Assembly: GCA_958496175.1 (NCBI GenBank) | Contig: OY292277.1 | Coordinates: 2,480,001-2,544,000, forward strand | From: Sisyra terminalis | Lineage: Eukaryota; Arthropoda; Insecta; Neuroptera; Sisyridae | Direction of reading: 5' to 3' | Length of the DNA stretch: 64,000 nucleotides | In this document: positions 35,095 through 49,162 of the stretch, one piece after another | How positions within the stretch are numbered: position 1 is the stretch's first letter | How the letters are laid out: each line of letters begins with the position of its first letter | Notes under the pieces: model-generated | Seen by the model: only the letters and a program-made list of their open reading frames with translations | What the model was told of the DNA's origin: nothing | Database searches by the model: none | Position numbers and translations under genes: made by a program

Positions 35095-37104
35095 ATGGGA
35101 AAAATTTGCACAGCATGCACAGATGGACGTCTACTTTCGATTGGCACCCTAAAAAAAATTTTTTTTAGTTTGGCCATTTTCGAGAAAAATAAACGATGGT
35201 TAACCCACGGTTTTTTTTGGCGAAAAATCTTTTGCCTTCGAAATCGAAATCAATTATTATATTATCGTTCTATACATTGTAACGAACCCGAAACTGCCTT
35301 TGGTTCGAAAATCATCCCTTATATAACGATGGTTAATGCAATTGCTGAAGAAGCCCCGTTCGTCTCGCCCTCTTAGTGGGAAGTGTTCATCCCTTAAACG
35401 GCCTGTTCAGCCCTTAAACGTGGATTGTTATGGGAAAAATTTGCACAGCATGCACAGATGGACGTCTACTTTCGATTGGCACCCTAAAAAAAATTTTTTT
35501 TAGTTTGGCCATTTTCGAGAAAAATCAACGATGGTTAACCCACGGTTTTTTTTGGCGAAAAATCTTTTGCCTTCGAAATCGAAATCAATTATTATATTAT
35601 CGTTCTATACATTGTAACGAACCCGAAACTGCCTTTGGTTCGAAAATCATCCCTTATATAACGATGGTTAATGCAATTGCTGAAGAAGCCCCGTTCGTCT
35701 CTCCCTCTTAGTGGGCAGTGTTCATCCCTTAAACGGCCTGTTCAGCCCTTAAACGTGGTTTGTTATGGGAAAAATTTGCACAGCATGCACAGATGGACGT
35801 CTACTTTCGATTGGCACCCTAAAAACATTTTTTTTTAATTTGGCCATTTTCGAGAAAAATCAACGATGGTTAACCCACGGTTTTTTTTGGCGAAAAATCT
35901 TTTGCCTTTGAAATCGAAATCAATTATTATATTATCGTTCTATACATTGTAACGAACCCGAAACTGCCTTTGGTTCGAAAATCATCCCTTATATAACGAT
36001 GGTTAATGCAATTGCTGAAGAAGCCCCGTTCGTCTCGCCCTCTTAGTGGGAAGTGTTCATCCCTTAAACGGCCTGTTCAGCCCTTAAACGTGGATTGTTA
36101 TGGGAAAAATTTGCACAGCATGCACAGATGGACGTCTACTTTCGATTGGCACCCTAAAAAAAATTTTTTTTAGTTTGGCCATTTTCGAGAAAAATCAACG
36201 ATGGTTAACCCACGGTTTTTTTTGGCGAAAAATCTTTTGCCTTCGAAATCGAAATCAATTATTATATTATCGTTCTATACATTGTAACGAACCCGAAACT
36301 GCCTTTGGTTCGAAAATCATCCCTTATATAACGATGGTTAATGCAATTGCTGAAGAAGCCCCGTTCGTCTCGCCCTCTTAGTGGGAAGTGTTCATCCCTT
36401 AAACGGCCTGTTCAGCCCTTAAACGTGGATTGTTATGGGAAAAATTTGCACAGCATGCACAGATGGACGTCTACTTTCGATTGGCACCCTAAAAAAAATT
36501 TTTTTTAGTTTGGCCATTTTCGAGAAAAATCAACGATGGTTAACCCACGGTTTTTTTTGGCGAAAAATCTTTTGCCTTCGAAATCGAAATTAATTATTAT
36601 ATTATCGTTCTATACATTGTAACGAACCCGAAACTGCCTTTGGTTCGAAAATCATCCCTTATATAACGATGGTTAATGCAATTGCTGAAGAAGCCCCGTT
36701 CGTCTCTCCCTCTTAGTGGGCAGTGTTCATCCCTTAAACGGCCTGTTCAGCCCTTAAACGTGGTTTGTTATGGGAAAAATTTGCACAGCATGCACAGATG
36801 GACGTCTACTTTCGATTGGCACCCTAAAAACATTTTTTTTTAATTTGGCCATTTTCGAGAAAAATCAACGATGGTTAACCCACGGTTTTTTTTGGCGAAA
36901 AATCTTTTGCCTTCGAAATCGAAATCAATTATTATATTATCGTTCTATACATTGTAACGAACCCGAAACTGCCTTTGGTTCGAAAATCATCCCTTATATA
37001 ACGATGGTTAATGCAATTGCTGAAGAAGCCCCGTTCGTCTCGCCCTCTTAGTGGGAAGTGTTCATCCCTTAAACGGCCTGTTCAGCCCTTAAACGTGGAT
37101 TGTT
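35095..37104 (+). repeat. Trimer HOR in two copies
   Basis: 35095/35430/35765 and 36100/36435/36770 share the order: A8-T8-AG with TCTCGCCC and A287; A8-T8-AG with TCTCTCCC and C287; CA-T9 with TCTCGCCC and A287. Private changes are A97 at 35095, T145 at 35765 and T157 at 36435. Confidence 0.75.
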
Positions 37105-37439
37105 ATGGGAAAAATTTGCACAGCATGCACAGATGGACGTCTACTTTCGATTGGCACCCTAAAAAAAATTTTTTTTAGTTTGGCCATTTTCGAGAAAAAT
37201 CAACGATGGTTAACCCACGGTTTTTTTTGGCGAAAAATCTTTTGCCTTCGAAATCGAAATCAATTATTATATTATCGTTCTATACATTGTAACGAACCCG
37301 AAACTGCCTTTGGTTCGAAAATCATCCCTTATATAACGATGGTTAATGCAATTGCTGAAGAAGCCCCGTTCGTCTCTCCCTCTTAGTGGGCAGTGTTCAT
37401 CCCTTAAACGGCCTGTTCAGCCCTTAAACGTGGTTTGTT

Positions 37440-40400
37440 ATGGGAAAAATTTGCACAGCATGCACAGATGGACGTCTACTTTCGATTGGCACCCTAAAAA
37501 CATTTTTTTTTAATTTGGCCATTTTCGAGAAAAATCAACGATGGTTAACCCACGGTTTTTTTTGGCGAAAAATCTTTTGCCTTCGAAATCGAAATCAATT
37601 ATTATATTATCGTTCTATACATTGTAACGAACCCGAAACCGCCTTTGGTTCGAAAATCATCCCTTATATAACGATGGTTAATGCAATTGCTGAAGAAGCC
37701 CCGTTCGACTCGCCCTCTTAGTGGGAAGTGTTCATCCCTTAAACGGCCTGTTCAGCCCTTAAACGTGGATTGTTATGGGAAAAATTTGCACAGCATGCAC
37801 AGATGGACGTCTACTTTCGATTGGCACCCTAAAAAAAATTTTTTTTAGTTTGGCCATTTTCGAGAAAAATCAACGATGGTTAACCCACGGTTTTTTTTTG
37901 CGAAAAATCTTTTGCCTTCGAAATCGAAATCAATTATTATATTATCGTTCTATACATTGTAACGAACCCGAAACTGCCTTTGGTTCGAAAATCATCCCTT
38001 ATATAACGATGGTTAATGCAATTGCTGAAGAAGCCCCGTTCGTCTCTCCCTCTTAGTGGGCAGTGTTCATCCCTTAAACGGCCTGTTCAGCCCTTAAACG
38101 TGGTTTGTTATGGGAAAAATTTGCACAGCATGCACAGATGGACGTCTACTTTCGATTGGCACCCTAAAAACATTTTTTTTTAATTTGGCCATTTTCGAGA
38201 AAAATCAACGATGGTTAACCCACGGTTTTTTTTGGCGAAAAATCTTTTGCCTTCGAAATCGAAATCAATTATTATATTATCGTTCTATACATTGTAACGA
38301 ACCCGAAACTGCCTTTGGTTCGAAAATCATCCCTTATATAACGATGGTTAATGCAATTGCTGAAGAAGCCCCGTTCGACTCGCCCTCTTAGTGGGAAGTG
38401 TTCATCCCTTAAACGGCCTGTTCAGCCCTTAAACGTGGATTGTTATGGGAAAAATTTGCACAGCATGCACAGATGGACGTCTACTTTCGATTGGCACCCT
38501 AAAAAAAATTTTTTTTAGTTTGGCCATTTTCGAGAAAAATCAACGATGGTTAACCCACGGTTTTTTTTGGCGAAAAATCTTTTGCCTTCGAAATCGAAAT
38601 CAATTATTATATTATCGTTCTATACATTGTAACGAACCCGAAACTGCCTTTGGTTCGAAAATCATCCCTTATATAACGATGGTTAATGCAATTGCTGAAG
38701 AAGCCCCGTTCGTCTCTCCCTCTTAGTGGGCAGTGTTCATCCCTTAAACGGCCTGTTCAGCCCTTAAACGTGGTTTGTTATGGGAAAAATTTGCACAGCA
38801 TGCACAGATGGACGTCTACTTTCGATTGGCACCCTAAAAACATTTTTTTTTAATTTGGCCATTTTCGAGAAAAATCAACGATGGTTAACCCACGGTTTTT
38901 TTTGGCGAAAAATCTTTTGCCTTCGAAATCGAAATCAATTATTATATTATCGTTCTATACATTGTAACGAACCCGAAACTGCCTTTGGTTCGAAAATCAT
39001 CCCTTATATAACGATGGTTAATGCAATTGCTGAAGAAGCCCCGTTCGTCTCTCCCTCTTAGTGGGAAGTGTTCATCCCTTAAACGGCCTGTTCAGCCCTT
39101 AAACGTGGTTTGTTATGGGAAAAATTTGCACAGCATGCACAGATGGACGTCTACTTTCGATTGGCACCCTAAAAACATTTTTTTTTAATTTGGCCATTTT
39201 CGAGAAAAATCAACGATGGTTAACCCACGGTTTTTTTTGGCGAAAAATCTTTTGCCTTCGAAATCGAAATCAATTATTATATTATCGTTCTATACATTGT
39301 AACGAACCCGAAACTGCCTTTGGTTCGAAAATCATCCCTTATATAACGATGGTTAATGCAATTGCTGAAGAAGCCCCGTTCGACTCGCCCTCTTAGTGGG
39401 AAGTGTTCATCCCTTAAACGGCCTGTTCAGCCCTTAAACGTGAATTGTTATGGGAAAAATTTGCACAGCATGCACAGATGGACGTCTACTTTCGATTGGC
39501 ACCCTAAAAAAAATTTTTTTTAGTTTGGCCATTTTCGAGAAAAATCAACGATGGTTAACCCACGGTTTTTTTTGGCGAAAAATCTTTTGCCTTCGAAATC
39601 GAAATCAATTATTATATTATCGTTCTATACATTGTAACGAACCCGAAACTGCCTTTGGTTCGAAAATCATCCCTTATATAACGATGGTTAATGCAATTGC
39701 TGAAGAAGCCCCGTTCGTCTCTCCCTCTTAGTGGGCAGTGTTCATCCCTTAAACGGCCTGTTCAGCCCTTAAACGTGGTTTGTTATGGGAAAAATTTGCA
39801 CAGCATGCACAGATGGACGTCTACTTTCGATTGGCACCCTAAAAACATTTTTTTTTAATTTGGCCATTTTCGAGAAAAATCAACGATGGTTAACCCACGG
39901 TTTTTTTTGGCGAAAAATCTTTTGCCTTCGAAATCGAAATCAATTATTATATTATCGTTCTATACATTGTAACGAACCCGAAACTGCCTTTGGTTCGAAA
40001 ATCATCCCTTATATAACGATGGTTAATGCAATTGCTGAAGAAGCCCCGTTCGACTCGCCCTCTTAGTGGGAAGTGTTCATCCCTTAAACGGCCTGTTCAG
40101 CCCTTAAACGTGAATTGTTATGGGAAAAATTTGCACAGCATGCACAGATGGACGTCTACTTTCGATTGGCACCCTAAAAAAAATTTTTTTTAGTTTGGCC
40201 ATTTTCGAGAAAAATCAACGATGGTTAACCCACGGTTTTTTTTGGCGAAAAATCTTTTGCCTTCGAAATCGAAATCAATTATTATATTATCGTTCTATAC
40301 ATTGTAACGAACCCGAAACTGCCTTTGGTTCGAAAATCATCCCTTATATAACGATGGTTAATGCAATTGCTGAAGAAGCCCCGTTCGTCTCTCCCTCTTA

Positions 40401-43400
40401 GTGGGAAGTGTTCATCCCTTAAACGGCCTGTTCAGCCCTTAAACGTGGTTTGTTATGGGAAAAATTTGCACAGCATGCACAGATGGACGTCTACTTTCGA
40501 TTGGCACCCTAAAAACATTTTTTTTTAATTTGGCCATTTTCGAGAAAAATCAACGATGGTTAACCCACGGTTTTTTTTGGCGAAAAATCTTTTGCCTTCG
40601 AAATCGAAATCAATTATTATATTATCGTTCTATACATTGTAACGAACCCGAAACTGCCTTTGGTTCGAAAATCATCCCTTATATAACGATGGTTAATGCA
40701 ATTGCTGAAGAAGCCCCGTTCGACTCGCCCTCTTAGTGGGAAGTGTTCATCCCTTAAACGGCCTGTTCAGCCCTTAAACGTGGATTGTTATGGGAAAAAT
40801 TTGCACAGCATGCACAGATGGACGTCTACTTTCGATTGGCACCCTAAAAAAAATTTTTTTTAGTTTGGCCATTTTCGAGAAAAATCAACGATGGTTAACC
40901 CACGGTTTTTTTTGGCGAAAAATCTTTTGCCTTCGAAATCGAAATCAATTATTATATTATCGTTCTATACATTGTAACGAACCCGAAACTGCCTTTGGTT
41001 CGAAAATCATCCCTTATATAACGATGGTTAATGCAATTGCTGAAGAAGCCCCGTTCGTCTCGCCCTCTTAGTGGGAAGTGTTCATCCCTTAAACGGCCTG
41101 TTCAGCCCTTAAACGTGGATTGTTATGGGAAAAATTTGCACAGCATGCACAGATGGACGTCTACTTTCGATTGGCACCCTAAAAAAAATTTTTTTTAGTT
41201 TGGCCATTTTCGAGAAAAATCAACGATGGTTAACCCACGGTTTTTTTTTGCGAAAAATCTTTTGCCTTCGAAATCGAAATCAATTATTATATTATCGTTC
41301 TATACATTGTAACGAACCCGAAACTGCCTTTGGTTCGAAAATCATCCCTTATATAACGATGGTTAATGCAATTGCTGAAGAAGCCCCGTTCGTCTCTCCC
41401 TCTTAGTGGGCAGTGTTCATCCCTTAAACGGCCTGTTCAGCCCTTAAACGTGGTTTGTTATGGGAAAAATTTGCACAGCATGCACAGATGGACGTCTACT
41501 TTCGATTGGCACCCTAAAAACATTTTTTTTTAATTTGGCCATTTTCGAGAAAAATCAACGATGGTTAACCCACGGTTTTTTTTGGCGAAAAATCTTTTGC
41601 CTTCGAAATCGAAATCAATTATTATATTATCGTTCTATACATTGTAACGAACCCGAAACTGCCTTTGGTTCGAAAATCATCCCTTATATAACGATGGTTA
41701 ATGCAATTGCTGAAGAAGCCCCGTTCGTCTCTCCCTCTTAGTGGGAAGTGTTCATCCCTTAAACGGCCTGTTCAGCCCTTAAACGTGGTTTGTTATGGGA
41801 AAAATTTGCACAGCATGCACAGATGGACGTCTACTTTCGATTGGCACCCTAAAAACATTTTTTTTTAATTTGGCCATTTTCGAGAAAAATCAACGATGGT
41901 TAACCCACGGTTTTTTTTGGCGAAAAATCTTTTGCCTTCGAAATCGAAATCAATTATTATATTATCGTTCTATACATTGTAACGAACCCGAAACTGCCTT
42001 TGGTTCGAAAATCATCCCTTATATAACGATGGTTAATGCAATTGCTGAAGAAGCCCCGTTCGACTCGCCCTCTTAGTGGGAAGTGTTCATCCCTTAAACG
42101 GCCTGTTCAGCCCTTAAACGTGAATTGTTATGGGAAAAATTTGCACAGCATGCACAGATGGACGTCTACTTTCGATTGGCACCCTAAAAAAAATTTTTTT
42201 TAGTTTGGCCATTTTCGAGAAAAATCAACGATGGTTAACCCACGGTTTTTTTTTGCGAAAAATCTTTTGCCTTCGAAATCGAAATCAATTATTATATTAT
42301 CGTTCTATACATTGTAACGAACCCGAAACTGCCTTTGGTTCGAAAATCATCCCTTATATAACGATGGTTAATGCAATTGCTGAAGAAGCCCCGTTCGTCT
42401 CTCCCTCTTAGTGGGCAGTGTTCATCCCTTAAACGGCCTGTTCAGCCCTTAAACGTGGTTTGTTATGGGAAAAATTTGCACAGCATGCACAGATGGACGT
42501 CTACTTTCGATTGGCACCCTAAAAACATTTTTTTTTAATTTGGCCATTTTCGAGAAAAATCAACGATGGTTAACCCACGGTTTTTTTTGGCGAAAAATCT
42601 TTTGCCTTCGAAATCGAAATCAATTATTATATTATCGTTCTATACATTGTAACGAACCCGAAACTGCCTTTGGTTCGAAAATCATCCCTTATATAACGAT
42701 GGTTAATGCAATTGCTGAAGAAGCCCCGTTCGACTCGCCCTCTTAGTGGGAAGTGTTCATCCCTTAAACGGCCTGTTCAGCCCTTAAACGTGGATTGTTA
42801 TGGGAAAAATTTGCACAGCATGCACAGATGGACGTCTACTTTCGATTGGCACCCTAAAAAAAATTTTTTTTAGTTTGGCCATTTTCGAGAAAAATCAACG
42901 ATGGTTAACCCACGGTTTTTTTTGGCGAAAAATCTTTTGCCTTCGAAATCGAAATCAATTATTATATTATCGTTCTATACATTGTAACGAACCCGAAACT
43001 GCCTTTGGTTCGAAAATCATCCCTTATATAACGATGGTTAATGCAATTGCTGAAGAAGCCCCGTTCGTCTCGCCCTCTTAGTGGGAAGTGTTCATCCCTT
43101 AAACGGCCTGTTCAGCCCTTAAACGTGGATTGTTATGGGAAAAATTTGCACAGCATGCACAGATGGACGTCTACTTTCGATTGGCACCCTAAAAAAAATT
43201 TTTTTTAGTTTGGCCATTTTCGAGAAAAATCAACGATGGTTAACCCACGGTTTTTTTTTGCGAAAAATCTTTTGCCTTCGAAATCGAAATCAATTATTAT
43301 ATTATCGTTCTATACATTGTAACGAACCCGAAACTGCCTTTGGTTCGAAAATCATCCCTTATATAACGATGGTTAATGCAATTGCTGAAGAAGCCCCGTT

Positions 43401-46400
43401 CGTCTCTCCCTCTTAGTGGGCAGTGTTCATCCCTTAAACGGCCTGTTCAGCCCTTAAACGTGGTTTGTTATGGGAAAAATTTGCACAGCATGCACAGATG
43501 GACGTCTACTTTCGATTGGCACCCTAAAAACATTTTTTTTTAATTTGGCCATTTTCGAGAAAAATCAACGATGGTTAACCCACGGTTTTTTTTGGCGAAA
43601 AATCTTTTGCCTTCGAAATCGAAATCAATTATTATATTATCGTTCTATACATTGTAACGAACCCGAAACTGCCTTTGGTTCGAAAATCATCCCTTATATA
43701 ACGATGGTTAATGCAATTGCTGAAGAAGCCCCGTTCGTCTCTCCCTCTTAGTGGGAAGTGTTCATCCCTTAAACGGCCTGTTCAGCCCTTAAACGTGGTT
43801 TGTTATGGGAAAAATTTGCACAGCATGCACAGATGGACGTCTACTTTCGATTGGCACCCTAAAAACATTTTTTTTTAATTTGGCCATTTTCGAGAAAAAT
43901 CAACGATGGTTAACCCACGGTTTTTTTTGGCGAAAAATCTTTTGCCTTCGAAATCGAAATCAATTATTATATTATCGTTCTATACATTGTAACGAACCCG
44001 AAACTGCCTTTGGTTCGAAAATCATCCCTTATATAACGATGGTTAATGCAATTGCTGAAGAAGCCCCGTTCGACTCGCCCTCTTAGTGGGAAGTGTTCAT
44101 CCCTTAAACGGCCTGTTCAGCCCTTAAACGTGAATTGTTATGGGAAAAATTTGCACAGCATGCACAGATGGACGTCTACTTTCGATTGGCACCCTAAAAA
44201 AAATTTTTTTTAGTTTGGCCATTTTCGAGAAAAATCAACGATGGTTAACCCACGGTTTTTTTTGGCGAAAAATCTTTTGCCTTCGAAATCGAAATCAATT
44301 ATTATATTATCGTTCTATACATTGTAACGAACCCGAAACTGCCTTTGGTTCGAAAATCATCCCTTATATAACGATGGTTAATGCAATTGCTGAAGAAGCC
44401 CCGTTCGTCTCTCCCTCTTAGTGGGCAGTGTTCATCCCTTAAACGGCCTGTTCAGCCCTTAAACGTGGTTTGTTATGGGAAAAATTTGCACAGCATGCAC
44501 AGATGGACGTCTACTTTCGATTGGCACCCTAAAAACATTTTTTTTTAATTTGGCCATTTTCGAGAAAAATCAACGATGGTTAACCCACGGTTTTTTTTGG
44601 CGAAAAATCTTTTGCCTTCGAAATCGAAATCAATTATTATATTATCGTTCTATACATTGTAACGAACCCGAAACTGCCTTTGGTTCGAAAATCATCCCTT
44701 ATATAACGATGGTTAATGCAATTGCTGAAGAAGCCCCGTTCGACTCGCCCTCTTAGTGGGAAGTGTTCATCCCTTAAACGGCCTGTTCAGCCCTTAAACG
44801 TGGATTGTTATGGGAAAAATTTGCACAGCATGCACAGATGGACGTCTACTTTCGATTGGCACCCTAAAAAAAATTTTTTTTAGTTTGGCCATTTTCGAGA
44901 AAAATCAACGATGGTTAACCCACGGTTTTTTTTTGCGAAAAATCTTTTGCCTTCGAAATCGAAATCAATTATTATATTATCGTTCTATACATTGTAACGA
45001 ACCCGAAACTGCCTTTGGTTCGAAAATCATCCCTTATATAACGATGGTTAATGCAATTGCTGAAGAAGCCCCGTTCGTCTCTCCCTCTTAGTGGGAAGTG
45101 TTCATCCCTTAAACGGCCTGTTCAGCCCTTAAACGTGGTTTGTTATGGGAAAAATTTGCACAGCATGCACAGATGGACGTCTACTTTCGATTGGCACCCT
45201 AAAAACATTTTTTTTTAATTTGGCCATTTTCGAGAAAAATCAACGATGGTTAACCCACGGTTTTTTTTGGCGAAAAATCTTTTGCCTTCGAAATCGAAAT
45301 CAATTATTATATTATCGTTCTATACATTGTAACGAACCCGAAACTGCCTTTGGTTCGAAAATCATCCCTTATATAACGATGGTTAATGCAATTGCTGAAG
45401 AAGCCCCGTTCGACTCGCCCTCTTAGTGGGAAGTGTTCATCCCTTAAACGGCCTGTTCAGCCCTTAAACGTGAATTGTTATGGGAAAAATTTGCACAGCA
45501 TGCACAGATGGACGTCTACTTTCGATTGGCACCCTAAAAAAAATTTTTTTTAGTTTGGCCATTTTCGAGAAAAATCAACGATGGTTAACCCACGGTTTTT
45601 TTTGGCGAAAAATCTTTTGCCTTCGAAATCGAAATCAATTATTATATTATCGTTCTATACATTGTAACGAACCCGAAACTGCCTTTGGTTCGAAAATCAT
45701 CCCTTATATAACGATGGTTAATGCAATTGCTGAAGAAGCCCCGTTCGTCTCTCCCTCTTAGTGGGCAGTGTTCATCCCTTAAACGGCCTGTTCAGCCCTT
45801 AAACGTGGTTTGTTATGGGAAAAATTTGCACAGCATGCACAGATGGACGTCTACTTTCGATTGGCACCCTAAAAACATTTTTTTTTAATTTGGCCATTTT
45901 CGAGAAAAATCAACGATGGTTAACCCACGGTTTTTTTTGGCGAAAAATCTTTTGCCTTCGAAATCGAAATCAATTATTATATTATCGTTCTATACATTGT
46001 AACGAACCCGAAACTGCCTTTGGTTCGAAAATCATCCCTTATATAACGATGGTTAATGCAATTGCTGAAGAAGCCCCGTTCGACTCGCCCTCTTAGTGGG
46101 AAGTGTTCATCCCTTAAACGGCCTGTTCAGCCCTTAAACGTGGATTGTTATGGGAAAAATTTGCACAGCATGCACAGATGGACGTCTACTTTCGATTGGC
46201 ACCCTAAAAAAAATTTTTTTTAGTTTGGCCATTTTCGAGAAAAATCAACGATGGTTAACCCACGGTTTTTTTTGGCGAAAAATCTTTTGCCTTCGAAATC
46301 GAAATCAATTATTATATTATCGTTCTATACATTGTAACGAACCCGAAACTGCCTTTGGTTCGAAAATCATCCCTTATATAACGATGGTTAATGCAATTGC

Positions 46401-48494
46401 TGAAGAAGCCCCGTTCGTCTCTCCCTCTTAGTGGGCAGTGTTCATCCCTTAAACGGCCTGTTCAGCCCTTAAACGTGGTTTGTTATGGGAAAAATTTGCA
46501 CAGCATGCACAGATGGACGTCTACTTTCGATTGGCACCCTAAAAACATTTTTTTTTAATTTGGCCATTTTCGAGAAAAATCAACGATGGTTAACCCACGG
46601 TTTTTTTTGGCGACAAATCTTTTGCCTTCGAAATCGAAATCAATTATTATATTATCGTTCTATACATTGTAACGAACCCGAAACTGCCTTTGGTTCGAAA
46701 ATCATCCCTTATATAACGATGGTTAATGCAATTGCTGAAGAAGCCCCGTTCGTCTCGCCCTCTTAGTGGGAAGTGTTCATCCCTTAAACGGCCTGTTCAG
46801 CCCTTAAACGTGGATTGTTATGGGAAAAATTTGCACAGCATGCACAGATGGACGTCTACTTTCGATTGGCACCCTAAAAAAAATTTTTTTTAGTTTGGCC
46901 ATTTTCGAGAAAAATCAACGATGGTTAACCCACGGTTTTTTTTTGCGAAAAATCTTTTGCCTTCGAAATCGAAATCAATTATTATATTATCGTTCTATAC
47001 ATTGTAACGAACCCGAAACTGCCTTTGGTTCGAAAATCATCCCTTATATAACGATGGTTAATGCAATTGCTGAAGAAGCCCCGTTCGTCTCTCCCTCTTA
47101 GTGGGCAGTGTTCATCCCTTAAACGGCCTGTTCAGCCCTTAAACGTGGTTTGTTATGGGAAAAATTTGCACAGCATGCACAGATGGACGTCTACTTTCGA
47201 TTGGCACCCTAAAAACATTTTTTTTTAATTTGGCCATTTTCGAGAAAAATCAACGATGGTTAACCCACGGTTTTTTTTGGCGAAAAATCTTTTGCCTTCG
47301 AAATCGAAATCAATTATTATATTATCGTTCTATACATTGTAACGAACCCGAAACTGCCTTTGGTTCGAAAATCATCCCTTATATAACGATGGTTAATGCA
47401 ATTGCTGAAGAAGCCCCGTTCGACTCGCCCTCTTAGTGGGAAGTGTTCATCCCTTAAACGGCCTGTTCAGCCCTTAAACGTGGTTTGTTATGGGAAAAAT
47501 TTGCACAGCATGCACAGATGGACGTCTACTTTCGATTGGCACCCTAAAAACATTTTTTTTTAATTTGGCCATTTTCGAGAAAAATCAACGATGGTTAACC
47601 CACGGTTTTTTTTGGCGAAAAATCTTTTGCCTTCGAAATCGAAATCAATTATTATATTATCGTTCTATACATTGTAACGAACCCGAAACTGCCTTTGGTT
47701 CGAAAATCATCCCTTATATAACGATGGTTAATGCAATTGCTGAAGAAGCCCCGTTCGTCTCGCCCTCTTAGTGGGAAGTGTTCATCCCTTAAACGGCCTG
47801 TTCAGCCCTTAAACGTGGATTGTTATGGGAAAAATTTGCACAGCATGCACAGATGGACGTCTACTTTCGATTGGCACCCTAAAAACATTTTTTTTTAATT
47901 TGGCCATTTTCGAGAAAAATCAACGATGGTTAACCCACGGTTTTTTTTGGCGAAAAATCTTTTGCCTTCGAAATCGAAATCAATTATTATATTATCGTTC
48001 TATACATTGTAACGAACCCGAAACTGCCTTTGGTTCGAAAATCATCCCTTATATAACGATGGTTAATGCAATTGCTGAAGAAGCCCCGTTCGTCTCTCCC
48101 TCTTAGTGGGCAGTGTTCATCCCTTAAACGGCCTGTACAGCCCTTAAACGTGGTTTTTTATGGGAAAAATTTGCACAGCATGCACAGATGGACGTCTACT
48201 TTCGATTGGCACCCTAAAAACATTTTTTTTTAATTTGGCCATTTTCGAGAAAAATCAACGATGGTTAACCCACGGTTTTTTTTGGCGAAAAATCTTTTGC
48301 CTTCGAAATCGAAATCAATTATTATATTATCGTTCTATACATTGTAACGAACCCGAAACTGCCTTTGGTTCGAAAATCATCCCTTATATAACGATGGTTA
48401 ATGCAATTGCTGAAGAAGCCCCGTTCGTCTCTCCCTCTTAGTGGGCAGTGTTCATCCCTTAAACGGCCTGTTCAGCCCTTAAACGTGGTTTGTT
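37440..48494 (+). repeat. Zone 6: alternation of CA-T9 and A8-T8-AG monomers, 6-mer HORs
   Basis: Thirty-three monomers, all 335 bp. Two classes mostly alternate. CA-T9 units usually end TTCGACTCGCCC with A287 and either GGATTG or GAATTG at 328-333. A8-T8-AG units usually end TCTCTCCC with C287 and GGTTTG. Some A8-T8-AG units have G to T at 125 (37775, 41125, 42130, 43135, 44810, 46820). For the 30 monomer steps from 37440 to 47490, A at 330 is always followed by an A8-T8 unit and T at 330 by a CA-T9 unit. The alternation fades from 47155 into a run of CA-T9 units. Confidence 0.85.
40790..44809 (+). repeat. Nearly perfect tandem duplication of a 2010-bp 6-mer HOR
   Basis: 40790-42799 and 42800-44809 have the same six-monomer order: A8-T8-AG with G273/A330; A8-T8-AG with T125; CA-T9 with TCTCTCCC; CA-T9 with GACTCG and GAATTG; A8-T8-AG; CA-T9 with GACTCG and GGATTG. 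The only difference I found is at position 125 of the fifth monomer: T in copy 1 (unit 42130), G in copy 2 (unit 44140). Related partial orders occur on both sides. This is the youngest clear duplication in the window. Confidence 0.8.
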
Positions 48495-49162
48495 ATGGGA
48501 AAAATTTGCACAGCATGCACAGATGGACGTCTACTTTCGATTGGCACCCTAAAAACATTTTTTTTTAATTTGGCCATTTTCGAGAAAAATCAACGATGGT
48601 TAACCCACGGTTTTTTTGGCGAAAAATCTTTTGCCTTCGAAATCGAAATCAATTATTATATTATCGTTCTATACATTGTAACGAACCCGAAACTGCCTTT
48701 GGTTCGAAAATCATCCCTTATATAACGATGGTTAATGCAATTGCTGAAGAAGCCCCGTTCGACTCGCCCTCTTAGTGGGAAGTGTTCATCCCTTAAACGG
48801 CCTGTTCAGCCCTTAAACGTGGATTGTTATGGGAAAAATTTGCACAGCATGCACAGATGGACGTCTACTTTCGATTGGCACCCTAAAAAAAATTTTTTTT
48901 AGATTGGCCATTTTCGAGAAAAATCAACGATGGTTAACCCACGGTTTTTTTGGCGAAAAATCTTTTGCCTTCGAAATCGAAATCAATTATTATATTATCG
49001 TTCTATACATTGTAACGAACCCGAAACTGCCTTTGGTTCGAAAATCATCCCTTATATAACAATGGTTAATGCAATTGCTGAAGAAGCCCCGTTCGTCTCT
49101 CCCTCTTAGTGGGCAGTGTTCATCCCTTAAACGGCCTGTTCAGCCCTTAAACGTGGTTTGTT
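48495..49162 (+). repeat. Two 334-bp monomers with a T7 second tract
   Basis: The T8 tract at 117-124 has lost one T in both. The first is CA-T9 class and the second A8-T8 class, so the deletion was either shared by conversion or arose twice. Confidence 0.85.

Larger units (their letters stand above)
33085..37439 (+). repeat. Zone 5: short dimer and trimer HORs, start of the A8-T8 class
   Basis: Thirteen monomers of 335 bp. From 33420 the C at 62 is usually replaced by A, turning the first tract into A8-T8 or a relative. Some units also have A instead of T at 56, which breaks the CCCTAAA motif (34090, 34760). C at 201 (GAAACCGCC) occurs at 33085, 34090 and 34760. CTGATCAG, a perfect palindrome formed by T to A at 312, occurs at the ends of 33420 and 34090. 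The unit at 33420 also has clustered changes at 174 and 192-194. Confidence 0.8.
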
